DNA of 21,309 nt from positions 1-21,309 of the forward strand of contig JACMPN010000464.1 in NCBI GenBank assembly GCA_014377495.1, given 5' to 3'. This document shows, piece after piece, positions 14,976 to 21,309 of the stretch (its first letter is position 1; every line of letters starts with the position of its first letter). The DNA is from Candidatus Sericytochromatia bacterium. GTDB lineage: Bacteria; Cyanobacteriota; Sericytochromatia; JACMPN01. Below the pieces are notes generated by a model. That model worked only from the letters and a program-made list of their open reading frames with translations. It made no database searches and had not been told where the DNA came from. The position numbers were made by a program, and so were the translations under genes.

Positions 14976-17289
14976 ATTGGCAGGATTCGCAGGATTCGGG
15001 ATTCTCGAGGGAGCAGGCGATGGCCGAGGTCTCCTGCAGATCCTGAGCATCCAGATCGGTGAGCGTCGTTTTGGCGATGGCGGTCCTGGCCCGTGAGCGC
15101 AGGTAATAAGTCGTCTTCAGGCCGGTTTTCCAGGCGTACATGTACATGGAGGACAGTTTGCCCATGTTCGGGTTTTCCTGGAACAGATTCAGGGATTGGG
15201 ACTGGCAGATGAACGCCGAACGGTCGGCGGCCATGTCGATGAGGTTCTTCTGGGGGAGTTCCCATGCTGTCTTGTACAGCGCCTTCAGCTCATCAGGAAC
15301 GCCCTCGATGGCCTGGATGGAGCCCTCGCCGGCGATCAGCTGGCTGCGGGTGCGGGCATGCCACAAGCCCAGCTGCTTCAGATCCTCGACGAGATACCGG
15401 TTGATCTGGAGGAACTCGCCGCTGAGCGTCTCCCGCTTGAACAGGTTCGAGATCTGCGGCTCGACGCATTCATAGGCACCGACGATGGCCCCGATCGTGG
15501 CCGTCGGCGCAATGGCGATCAGTTGGCTGTTGCGCAGCCCCTGCTCGACGATCCGCTGGCGCAAACCCGCCCAGTCCTCGTTCAGCGCCGGCAGGCTCGC
15601 CCCGGCCGATTTCGCCAGATCGATCTGCAGGGTGCCGTCGGTGTAGCGGGATTCCTCGTACGCTGGGAACGGGGTGCCCAACGAAGCCTGCAGGGCTTCG
15701 TAGTAGATCACTTCGCTGATCCGGCTCGACAGGGTGCGGGCCGCATCGGACTCGAAGGGCAGGCGCAGCTTGAACAGGGCATCCTGCAGGCCCATCAGGC
15801 CCAGACCCACCGGCCGCCAACGCTTGTTCGAATTGGCGGCTTCTGCGGTCGGATAGAAATTCCGGTCAATGACCCGGTCCAGGAACTTGACCGCCGTGCG
15901 GACGACCTTGCGCAATCCCTCAAAGTCGAAGGTGGAATCCGCCGTGACAAAGGCGCCGACGTTCACGGAGCCCAGGTTGCAGACGGCCGTCTCGCTGGCG
16001 CTGGTGACTTCCAGGATCTCCGTGCAGAGGTTGCTGGAGTGGATGACGTTCCCGGGCAGCTTGGTCTGAGCCGACCGACGGTTGCTGGCGTCTTTAAAGC
16101 AGAACCAGCCGTTGCCGGTCTCGGCCAGCGTCTGCAGCATCCGGGCATAGAGGGCCCGGGCGGAGACGCTGCGGCGGGCTTTGCCTTCCGCTTCCAGGGC
16201 TTCGTAACGGGTATCGAAGGCGTCGCCCCAAAGCTCGATCAGTTCCGGGTAATCGGACGGGCAGAACAAGCTCCACTCGGCATCCGCCTCGACCCGCCGC
16301 ATGAACAGATCGGGGATCCAGAGAGCCAGATTCAGATGATGGGTCCGCCGCTCCTCGGCACCGGTATTGTTCCGCAGATCGAGAAACGACTCGATGTCGG
16401 CGTGCCAGGGCTGCACGTAGATCGCCGCTGCCCCCTTGCGCTTGCCGCCCTGGTTGACCGCATGCACCGAGGAGTCCATGACCTTCAGGAAGGGGATGAG
16501 CCCGCTGCTGATCCCGTTGTTGCCCTTGATCAAAGCACCTGCGGCCCGGACCGGCGTCCAGTCGATGCCGATGCCGCCCGACCACTTGGACAGGCGGGCG
16601 CAGTCGGTATAGGCCTTGTAGATGCCCTCCAGGCTGTCGTCACCCACGGTGAGCAGGTAGCAGGACGACATCTGGGCGTGCTGGGTGCCGGAGTTGAAGA
16701 GGGTGGGCGAGGCCGGCATGTACTGGAAGGTGCTGACGATCTCATAGAGCGAGATGGCTTCGGCCACGGTCTCGGACAGGCCGAGGGCGACCCGCATGAA
16801 CATCCATTGCGGCCGTTCGATCACCCGGCGGGAGATCGGATGGCGGAGCAGGTACCGGTCGTAGACGGTCTTCAGACCGAAGTATTCGAACAGTTGGTCC
16901 CGCTTGTGGTCGATGGCGCCGATCAGGTCGGTCAGACCCGTCTCAGCCAGGGTGACCACGGCGGGATCGATCAGGCCGAGGTCGACGCCCTGATGGAGGT
17001 ATTCCACAAAGGCGGCGTCGAGGCCGACTTCTTCGTGGATGAAGGTGGATAGCAGGCGGGAGGCGACTTTGGAGTAGTTCGGCTCTTCGGTCATCAGCAT
17101 GACGGCCGTGGCGATCGAGCGCTCATCCAGTTCGCGGGTCGTCGTGCCCTCGTTCAGGCCACTGATCGTCTGCTTGGCGACTTCGACGGACTCGACGCCC
17201 TGCAGGCCGTCACAGGCCCGGGAGACGGCGTTGAGGATCTTCTCGAATTTGACTGCTTCACGGGTGCCGTCGCGTTTGATGACTTGCAT
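14974..17289 (-). CDS. nrdA: ribonucleoside-diphosphate reductase, alpha (catalytic) subunit, class Ia
   Basis: 771 residues from ATG 17289, which follows GAAAGGC; upstream in-frame sequence has no family similarity. NrdA reduces all four ribonucleoside diphosphates, with NrdB as radical source, in an aerobic, B12-independent way. Residues 1-90 are an ATP-cone (VIKRDGTREAVKFEKI) for dATP/ATP overall activity control. The barrel has the redox pair Cys210 (SSCYLLTVGDD) and Cys437 (AVCNLGSVN), and the active-site triad Asn420, Cys422, Glu424 in NLCTEILEV. The radical-transfer pair Tyr728-Tyr729 is present, and the tail ends in CESCQ (Cys767, Cys770), the mobile thiol pair reduced by thioredoxin or glutaredoxin. 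All expected residues are intact. The gene lies 121 bases after the thioesterase gene and just before nrdB. Confidence 0.97.
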   Translation of the reverse strand: MQVIKRDGTREAVKFEKILNAVSRACDGLQGVESVEVAKQTISGLNEGTTTRELDERSIATAVMLMTEEPNYSKVASRLLSTFIHEEVGLDAAFVEYLHQGVDLGLIDPAVVTLAETGLTDLIGAIDHKRDQLFEYFGLKTVYDRYLLRHPISRRVIERPQWMFMRVALGLSETVAEAISLYEIVSTFQYMPASPTLFNSGTQHAQMSSCYLLTVGDDSLEGIYKAYTDCARLSKWSGGIGIDWTPVRAAGALIKGNNGISSGLIPFLKVMDSSVHAVNQGGKRKGAAAIYVQPWHADIESFLDLRNNTGAEERRTHHLNLALWIPDLFMRRVEADAEWSLFCPSDYPELIELWGDAFDTRYEALEAEGKARRSVSARALYARMLQTLAETGNGWFCFKDASNRRSAQTKLPGNVIHSSNLCTEILEVTSASETAVCNLGSVNVGAFVTADSTFDFEGLRKVVRTAVKFLDRVIDRNFYPTAEAANSNKRWRPVGLGLMGLQDALFKLRLPFESDAARTLSSRISEVIYYEALQASLGTPFPAYEESRYTDGTLQIDLAKSAGASLPALNEDWAGLRQRIVEQGLRNSQLIAIAPTATIGAIVGAYECVEPQISNLFKRETLSGEFLQINRYLVEDLKQLGLWHARTRSQLIAGEGSIQAIEGVPDELKALYKTAWELPQKNLIDMAADRSAFICQSQSLNLFQENPNMGKLSSMYMYAWKTGLKTTYYLRSRARTAIAKTTLTDLDAQDLQETSAIACSLENPESCESCQ

Positions 17290-17325
17290 GCTTGCCTTTC
17301 TGTCGGTGAGTCGTCGCCATTGGTT

Positions 17326-17345
17326 CTGCGACGGGTGGGTCGCAG
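17326..17345 (-). other. hairpin in the thioesterase-nrdA gap
   Basis: Seven-base perfect stem CTGCGAC (17326-17332) and GTCGCAG (17339-17345) with a six-base loop, 36 bases upstream of the nrdA start. No T run follows it on the minus strand, so it is not a standard terminator. It may be a processing or attenuating structure, or incidental. Confidence 0.35.
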
Positions 17346-17410
17346 CGCCTCGCAGGGCGATGGGGGGCTGGATCTGATCCGGTGGGTCGAAAAATCGTAC
17401 TCGGTGAACG

Positions 17411-17884
17411 TTACTGGTCCGCCTCTTTGCGGGCGTTCCGCATCGCCACGACGTGGGCGACTTCGGCCGCATCGTCGTCAGTGAGACAGGCCAGGGTGGG
17501 GACTTGGGCGGGACGGCCGTCAGGCCCGAGGGCCACCATGTGAAAGTAACCGGTCGTCGCCAACTCTTTGCCCTCGGCTTGCGGGTGTTCAGCGAACAAC
17601 TCGACTTTGACGCTCAGGGAGGTCCGGCCGGCAAAGACCACCTTGGCGACCAGCTCGACCAGGTAACCCTGTTTGACGGGGACCAAAAAATCAATGCGCT
17701 CCGTCGAAGCCGTGACGACTGCCAGGCGGCAGAAACGGGTGGCGGCAATGAAGGCCGCCCGATCCATCATTTCCAGGACCTTGCCGCCAAACATCGTGCC
17801 GTAGTGATTGGTGGCATTGGGGAAGACCATCTCGACGAGATGGACCGCTTCCGCCTTGACGGCCTCATGAGTTGCCATTGCCAT
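17411..17884 (-). CDS. acyl-CoA thioesterase, hot-dog fold (YciA/YkhA type)
   Basis: 157 residues from ATG 17884, chosen because GAGGAA at 17898-17893 lies eight bases upstream; a longer reading back to 17986 would run into the riboswitch. The enzyme hydrolyses acyl-CoA thioesters in the cytosol; chain length cannot be told. One hot-dog domain is present: VFPNATNHYGTMFGGKVLEMMD (residues 20-41) holds the catalytic Asn/Asp pair region with Asp41, and the GG that opens the central helix. STERIDFLVPVKQGYLVE and AGRTSLSVKVEL form the sheet. The C-terminal LATTGYFHMVALGPDGRP matches YciA/YkhA members. It is the first gene of the riboswitch-led operon and is followed by nrdA. Why a thioesterase is B12-controlled is unclear. 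Confidence 0.9.
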   Translation of the reverse strand: MAMATHEAVKAEAVHLVEMVFPNATNHYGTMFGGKVLEMMDRAAFIAATRFCRLAVVTASTERIDFLVPVKQGYLVELVAKVVFAGRTSLSVKVELFAEHPQAEGKELATTGYFHMVALGPDGRPAQVPTLACLTDDDAAEVAHVVAMRNARKEADQ

Positions 17885-17892
17885 GCCTCTGA

Positions 17893-18042
17893 TTCCTCGC
17901 AGCGGTGCTGGGACGGCGAACGGGTGGTAAATCCATCGCAAATCTGGTCGTTGGGGCAGGCATTCGGGCTTGTGAGTTTCGCTCACTTACCGCTGCGGGA
18001 CAGCCCCGGATTTTCACCGGAATTTCCCTGCCAAGCGACCGG
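17893..18042 (-). promoter_or_regulatory. cobalamin (B12) riboswitch upstream of the thioesterase-nrdAB operon
   Basis: Read on the minus strand. A closing stem is made of GGTCG (18040-18036) with CGACC (17950-17946), TTGG (18034-18031) with CCAA (17954-17951), and CAGG (18030-18027) with CCTG (17960-17957). Inside are the conserved core GGTGAAAATCC (18018-18008) held by CCGG arms, GCTGTCCCGCAGCGGT (18004-17989), a hairpin GTGAG/CTCAC (17986-17972), and a B12-box, AAGCCCGAATGCCTGCC (17971-17955). The order and spacing fit cobalamin aptamers, in a compact form without large side arms. The expression platform carries ACCGCTGCG (17906-17898), complementary to 17997-17989 in the aptamer and ending at the thioesterase ribosome site, so control is likely at translation. 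Confidence 0.9.
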
Positions 18043-18055
18043 TTGGAAGTAGCAG

Positions 18056-18082
18056 ATTATGACGGGCCGCCGGGGGTGTCAA
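18056..18082 (-). promoter_or_regulatory. candidate promoter of the riboswitch-thioesterase-nrdAB operon
   Basis: Minus-strand TTGACA (18082-18077) is a perfect -35. CATAAT (18061-18056) is a five-of-six -10 with a 15-base spacer; TAATCT two bases on gives a 17-base spacer but a poorer match. Transcription would start near 18049, just before the riboswitch closing stem. Confidence 0.6.
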
Positions 18083-18273
18083 TCAGCACAAATGGTGGCC
18101 GTTTGCAAGGTAAAGAAATGGGGGTATTACGCGGCCGCAGCGTTTTTTCAGCGGCTCGCGGCGGGGTCAAAAACAGGGGGCCCGGGCCACTCAGCCCACC
18201 GCGTTATTTCTCAAGCCGACATTAAGGATCCACGAAGATTTCGTCATGCCCGACCCGGTTCAGGGCGCGATGG

Positions 18274-18915
18274 TTACGGGAGGGCTTTCCGAAAAATCGC
18301 AACATTTTTCGATGGCACGGACAGGGCCCACCGATGCCGTTCAGCGATCCATTTCATCGTCCGCGCTTCATAAAAACAAACGTGAGTCAGGTCCCGCACG
18401 TATTGCCAGGTGTCAAAGGGCCGGTCCTGTTCGCGCAGGGTCGTCATGATCCCCAGCCAACCGCCCGGCGTGAGCAACCGGTCGAAACGGGCGAACTCGG
18501 CAGCCGGGTCGTAGAAGTGTTCCGCCGCTTCCGTGCAGGTGATGAAGTCGTAGGTCTCGTCCAGCACACCAGTGTCCGGGGCGAAGAACGGGTCATAAAT
18601 GGCCATGGGATACCCCTGCTCCTCGAACATGAGCCAGAGGGTGGGACCCGGACCGGAGCCGAAGTCGAGGCCCCGGGCACCCGGGGCCAACACCGCCATC
18701 AGCGGGTCGGATACCTGTTGCAGGTAGGCCCGGTAGCGCAGGTCGGCGGGATCGTTCTCGTGCGTTTCATAGCGCTGACGCTCGTCATCGGCGCCGAGAC
18801 GTTCGTCGGGGGCCATCAGGACGAGATGGCAGGTGGCGCACTCATAGTAATGGCGACCTTTGACTTCGGCGAAAAAGGGGACGGAGTCCCCGGCGCAGAG
18901 CGTGCAGGCGATCAT
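18274..18915 (-). CDS. zinc-ribbon class I SAM-dependent methyltransferase
   Basis: 213 residues on the minus strand. Residues 4-29 hold a CxxC and CxxC pair (Cys4, Cys7, Cys26, Cys29), a small zinc ribbon. The rest is a Rossmann methyltransferase: motif I GLDFGSGPG at 82-90, acidic Asp108 after the second strand, and DFITCTEAAEH at 123-133 followed by a DP turn and LTPGGWLGIMT, the Methyltransf_23 pattern. Its substrate cannot be inferred. The start has no clear Shine-Dalgarno; it lies twelve bases after the VOC gene stop, so reinitiation from that gene is likely. The two probably form one transcript ending before the riboswitch promoter. Confidence 0.88.
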   Translation of the reverse strand: MIACTLCAGDSVPFFAEVKGRHYYECATCHLVLMAPDERLGADDERQRYETHENDPADLRYRAYLQQVSDPLMAVLAPGARGLDFGSGPGPTLWLMFEEQGYPMAIYDPFFAPDTGVLDETYDFITCTEAAEHFYDPAAEFARFDRLLTPGGWLGIMTTLREQDRPFDTWQYVRDLTHVCFYEARTMKWIAERHRWALSVPSKNVAIFRKALP

Positions 18916-18927
18916 GGGTGGGCAGGC

Positions 18928-19305
18928 TCAGTTCAGGCTTTCCGCAGCGTACCGGCGGTGCAGCATCAGGGCGTTGCCTTCGGGATCATGGCCAAAGGCC
19001 ATCTTGCAGACGCCGGTATCCATGACGGGCTGGGCAAAGGGCAGCCCTTTGGCCAGCAGATCGGCCACGGCCTGATCCACGTCCGCCACGGCCAAGGAAA
19101 GCATGACACTGGCCGCGGGCTGAAACGGCATGCCGAGCACTTCCAGTCGCATCAAGCAGGGGGTCTGCGCGCCGATGGCAAACTCCAGATTGCGGTCCGA
19201 CGGAGGCGATGAGGTCTGCAATCCCAGGATATCCCGGTAAAAGGCGGCGGCCCGAGCCATGTCAGAGGCGGGCAACGTGACGACATCAACGCCTGTGATC
19301 ATCAT
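18928..19305 (-). CDS. VOC-superfamily (glyoxalase-like) protein
   Basis: 125 residues from ATG 19305; the ATG at 19302 is equally possible, since GAGGA lies five and eight bases upstream of them. An upstream in-frame start at 19368 lacks a ribosome site. The fold shows two beta-alpha-beta-beta-beta units: VDVVTLPASDMARAAAFYRD opens the first, and SVMLSLAVADVDQAVADL opens the second, ending GHDPEGNALMLHRR. VOC proteins include glyoxalase I, dioxygenases and resistance proteins. The usual metal-binding His in the first strand and the final Glu are not present here, so metal-dependent catalysis is doubtful; binding or a metal-free activity is possible. Likely operon partner of the methyltransferase. 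Confidence 0.88.
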   Translation of the reverse strand: MMITGVDVVTLPASDMARAAAFYRDILGLQTSSPPSDRNLEFAIGAQTPCLMRLEVLGMPFQPAASVMLSLAVADVDQAVADLLAKGLPFAQPVMDTGVCKMAFGHDPEGNALMLHRRYAAESLN

Positions 19306-19521
19306 GCGGATCCTCAATGTGGGGTGTGACTGTGACACTGTAGCGCCAAGAAGGTGTGGCATGCCCACCCGCCCGTGACTTCTGGCCCCCGGTGCCGAAT
19401 CGTGGTTTCATCAGGCCGTACATGCGTCCATCCCCGCACGTGCCCGCCACTGCAGCGTCATCACCTGAGCGCCTCACACCAGGGGGAGGGCCTTTTGAAT
19501 TACGTGTGATGAGGAGGGGCG

Positions 19522-19815
19522 ATGACCAACCAGACCGTTAAGACCTTGAGCTACGGCGCCTTCATTCTGGGGGCCTTGTCCGTGATCGGGTCGGCGTTCG
19601 TGTTCTTCCGGGGCTTGCTCGGCGGCGGCAGGGACAAGCGGCAGACCGGTTTATTTCTGGGCCTGTGGGCTCCGACCCTGTTTACCCTGGCTGAAATGCT
19701 GGACCGGGTCTCGATCGAGGACCGCAGCTACATGGGCATCCCGATCAAAGGCGAGATCGCCGGACGGGCCAACCAAATCTCCGAACAGGCCAAGGAAGCC
19801 ATCGGGATGCACTAG
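19522..19815 (+). CDS. small two-helix membrane protein
   Basis: 97 residues. ATG 19522 follows a very strong ribosome site, GAGGAGGGG. Two hydrophobic helices are seen, at about residues 9-30 (YGAFILGALSVIGSAFVFF) and 42-60 (GLFLGLWAPTLFTLAEML), joined by a Gly/Arg/Lys-rich loop (LLGGGRDKRQ) that should face the cytoplasm. The C-terminal 35 residues are polar and helical (GEIAGRANQISEQAKEAIG). I recognise no family. It is a single-gene unit with a strong terminator. A segment upstream, CCTCACAC at 19472-19479, could pair with GTGT and GAGG at 19504-19514 and cover the ribosome site, but this is speculative. Confidence 0.85.
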   Translation: MTNQTVKTLSYGAFILGALSVIGSAFVFFRGLLGGGRDKRQTGLFLGLWAPTLFTLAEMLDRVSIEDRSYMGIPIKGEIAGRANQISEQAKEAIGMH

Positions 19816-19830
19816 GCGACAGCACCGCCA

Positions 19831-19872
19831 AACGACAAGCCGACCCTGCCGGAGCGGGGTCGGCTTGTCGTT
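19831..19872. terminator. bidirectional terminator between convergent genes
   Basis: Perfect sixteen-base stem AACGACAAGCCGACCC (19831-19846) with GGGTCGGCTTGTCGTT (19857-19872), ten-base loop. A short T-containing tail exists on both strands. It serves the membrane protein gene on plus and probably the 70-residue gene on minus. Confidence 0.9.
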
Positions 19873-19931
19873 GTACTCAAAAGTCACAGCCTGGCCACGC
19901 AGGTGTACGTGACGGCGGTGTCCGGCAGAGA

Positions 19932-20144
19932 CTAGACGGTCAGGCCGGCATCCTTGAAGGAGGCCTTCGCCTTGGACTCGGCGTTCTCGAGCAACTGTTT
20001 GACGAGGCCGTCATGATCGATCGTGACCGTCGAACGACGACCGACCGGCTGGTATTCAACGCCTTCGGCGCTAATCGATACGTTCACGCGCACGCCACCG
20101 ATCGTGATTTCACGGGTGACCGGCTTTTCCATCTTCGTTGCCAT
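19932..20144 (-). CDS. hypothetical 70-residue protein
   Basis: 70 residues on the minus strand, MATKMEKPVTREITIGG onward. ATG 20144 has AGAGGAAA seven bases upstream, which makes this small gene credible. The first 40 residues look like three short beta strands (EITIGGVRVNVSIS, EGVEYQPVG, RSTVTIDHD) and the rest one long amphipathic helix (GLVKQLLENAESKAKASF). No signal, membrane segment or metal motif is present. I do not recognise the family; it is a small soluble protein of unknown role. It converges on the membrane protein gene at a shared terminator. Confidence 0.78.
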   Translation of the reverse strand: MATKMEKPVTREITIGGVRVNVSISAEGVEYQPVGRRSTVTIDHDGLVKQLLENAESKAKASFKDAGLTV

Positions 20145-20482
20145 TGTATTTTCCTCTTCTGTTTATCACCAGGGCCCCACCAGCCACGACCGTCCCGCCA
20201 AGCGGCACAGCGATGGTGGTCCGGGTCCATGGGACCGTCTTCTTTGGATCCAGCCTCTGGATTGCGTACAGCAGTTGCCCCATCGATTGCCTGCGGTTGA
20301 GACCCGACGTCGACGAAGTACTCCATTTGGACCGTCAGCTTACGCCAATAAACAGCGCTTGTGTCCAGAGGGGATCTCACAAGTGCTGACCAAACTGGCC
20401 CGGCGTGGCGTCCCTTGGACGTGCCGGGCATCCAGCGGTGGCACGTTGAGTTAGACTGGGCCCCACCCATTGCCTGACCGAG
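20145..20482. other. non-coding region upstream of the M13 peptidase gene
   Basis: No supported gene in 338 bases between divergent genes. TAGACT at 20452-20457 may be a weak -10 for the peptidase gene. I see no riboswitch, tRNA or repeat. Confidence 0.35.
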
Positions 20483-21309
20483 ATGACCATGACCCCACGC
20501 CAGACGCCAAGCAAAGCCACTCTCGCCATGTTGGCCGGGCTCAGCGTCACGACCGCCACCTTTGGCGCCCTGAGCGGACCTGCCCTGGCAAAGTCCGCAG
20601 TGACCACCGGTCATGGCTTCGATATCAGCAATCTGGACCGCGCCGTGAAGCCGACGGTGGACTTCTACAAGTTTGCGATCGGCGGCTGGCTGGCCAAAAA
20701 TCCCATCCCGCCCGAGTATCCGTCCTGGGGCACCTACCACCGCCTCGCCGACAAAAATCAGCAGGCGCTGCGGGCAATCCTCGATCAGGCGGCGACGAAC
20801 CGCCACGCCAAGTCCAGCTCCAAACGAGCAGAAGATCGGTGATTTCTACGCCAGCTTCATGGACACGGCCCGCATCGAGGCGGCCGGCATCAAGCCGCCA
20901 CAGGCTGAGATGACCCTGATCGACGGGATCAAGGACCGGGCCAGCTTCATCAAGGCCCTCGCACACCTGCACGTGCGAGGATCACGTCCTCTGTTCAGCT
21001 TCGGCTCGACGCTGGACTTCAAGGACAGCACCAGAGTGATCGCCGAGGCCGTCCAAGGCGGGCTGGGGATGCCCAATCGGGACTACTACACCAAGGACGA
21101 TGCCACCTCCACGGTGTTGCGGGCCGCTTACGTCAAGCATGTGGCCAAGGTCTTCAAACTGGGCGGCGACACCATGGCCGCTGCCGCCACCAAGGCGCAG
21201 ATCGTCATGGAGATCGAGACCACCCTCGCCAAGGCGTCGATGTCCAAGTCCCAGAAGCGCGACCCGAACCCCATCTCCAACAGGAAGGCGGGCGCCGGTC
21301 TGGGGGGCC
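20483..21309 (+). CDS. M13-family metallopeptidase, N-terminal part, frameshifted and cut by the window edge
   Basis: M13 (neprilysin/PepO) zinc endopeptidases cleave peptides outside the cytoplasm. The first 113 residues (ATG 20483, or 20489) give a signal peptide ending near GPALA, then FDISNLDRAVKPTVDFYKFA and GGWLAKNPIPPEYPSWGTYH, the family's N-terminal signature. At 20822-20824 an AAA run shifts the frame and a stop follows at 20840-20842. The correct continuation resumes at 20823 (NEQKIGDFYASFMDTARIE) and stays M13-like (FSFGSTLDFKDS, GLGMPNRDYYTKDD, METTLAKAS-like helix) almost to the edge. One A fewer would restore it. The HExxH zinc site lies beyond the window. It may be a sequencing error near a contig end or a recent mutation. 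Confidence 0.82.

Noticed and set aside
15196..17052. 618-codon plus-strand open frame opposite nrdA
   Set aside because: Antisense to an intact nrdA with all catalytic residues; the product has no recognisable domain.
18053..18058. AATCTG/CAGATT pairing (18058-18053 with 17946-17941) as riboswitch P1
   Set aside because: It overlaps the predicted -10 box and would lie upstream of the predicted transcription start. The GGTCG/CGACC pairing further in closes the aptamer without it.
1..21309. tRNA genes, CRISPR arrays, transposases or phage genes
   Set aside because: I looked for T-loop motifs, regularly spaced repeats, and recombinase or transposase signatures on both strands and saw none.

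Overview
This is a GC-rich bacterial chromosomal segment with an ordinary housekeeping and cell-envelope gene mix. I see no phage, insertion sequence, CRISPR array, rRNA or tRNA. Several proteins carry lipoprotein signals or Sec signal peptides. Together with a MASE1 sensor kinase and ribosomal protein S21, this points to a free-living bacterium with a Gram-negative type envelope. I cannot name the phylum from sequence alone. A non-photosynthetic relative of Cyanobacteria is only a weak guess. The right edge falls inside a frameshifted gene and the last bases look poor, so it may be a contig end.

Layout. 339-3032 is pyruvate phosphate dikinase (ppdK), closed by a clear terminator. 3373-7284 is a run of five separate plus-strand genes for envelope or unknown proteins: a small secreted protein, a lipoprotein built from flagellar-rod/hook (FlgG/FlgE-like) segments, a Gly/Ala-rich putative membrane protein, a PEGA-domain lipoprotein and a Pro/Thr-rich lipoprotein with an SbsA-type Ig-like domain. 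7642-8406 (minus) is an exported C39-like cysteine peptidase. It is divergent from 8775-11510, an orphan MASE1-PAS-PAS-PAS histidine kinase. After an intergenic stretch rich in inverted repeats comes rpsU (S21) with a good promoter and terminator, then two unrecognised proteins (12143-12583 and 12690-13511) and a small minus-strand lipoprotein.

The most coherent system is on the minus strand from 18082 down to 13875. A promoter is followed by a cobalamin riboswitch (about 18042-17893), an acyl-CoA thioesterase, nrdA and nrdB (class Ia ribonucleotide reductase), and a terminator hairpin. A nine-base segment of the riboswitch (17997-17989) is perfectly complementary to a segment touching the thioesterase Shine-Dalgarno (17906-17898), which suggests translational control by B12. 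The expected logic is that B12 shuts down the B12-independent reductase when a B12-dependent class II enzyme, not in this window, can work. The thioesterase placed first in the operon is the unusual part.

To the right lie a VOC-fold protein and a zinc-ribbon methyltransferase (minus, probably one operon), a two-helix membrane protein, a 70-residue protein facing it across a shared bidirectional terminator, and the start of an M13 metallopeptidase gene with a one-base frameshift that runs off the window.
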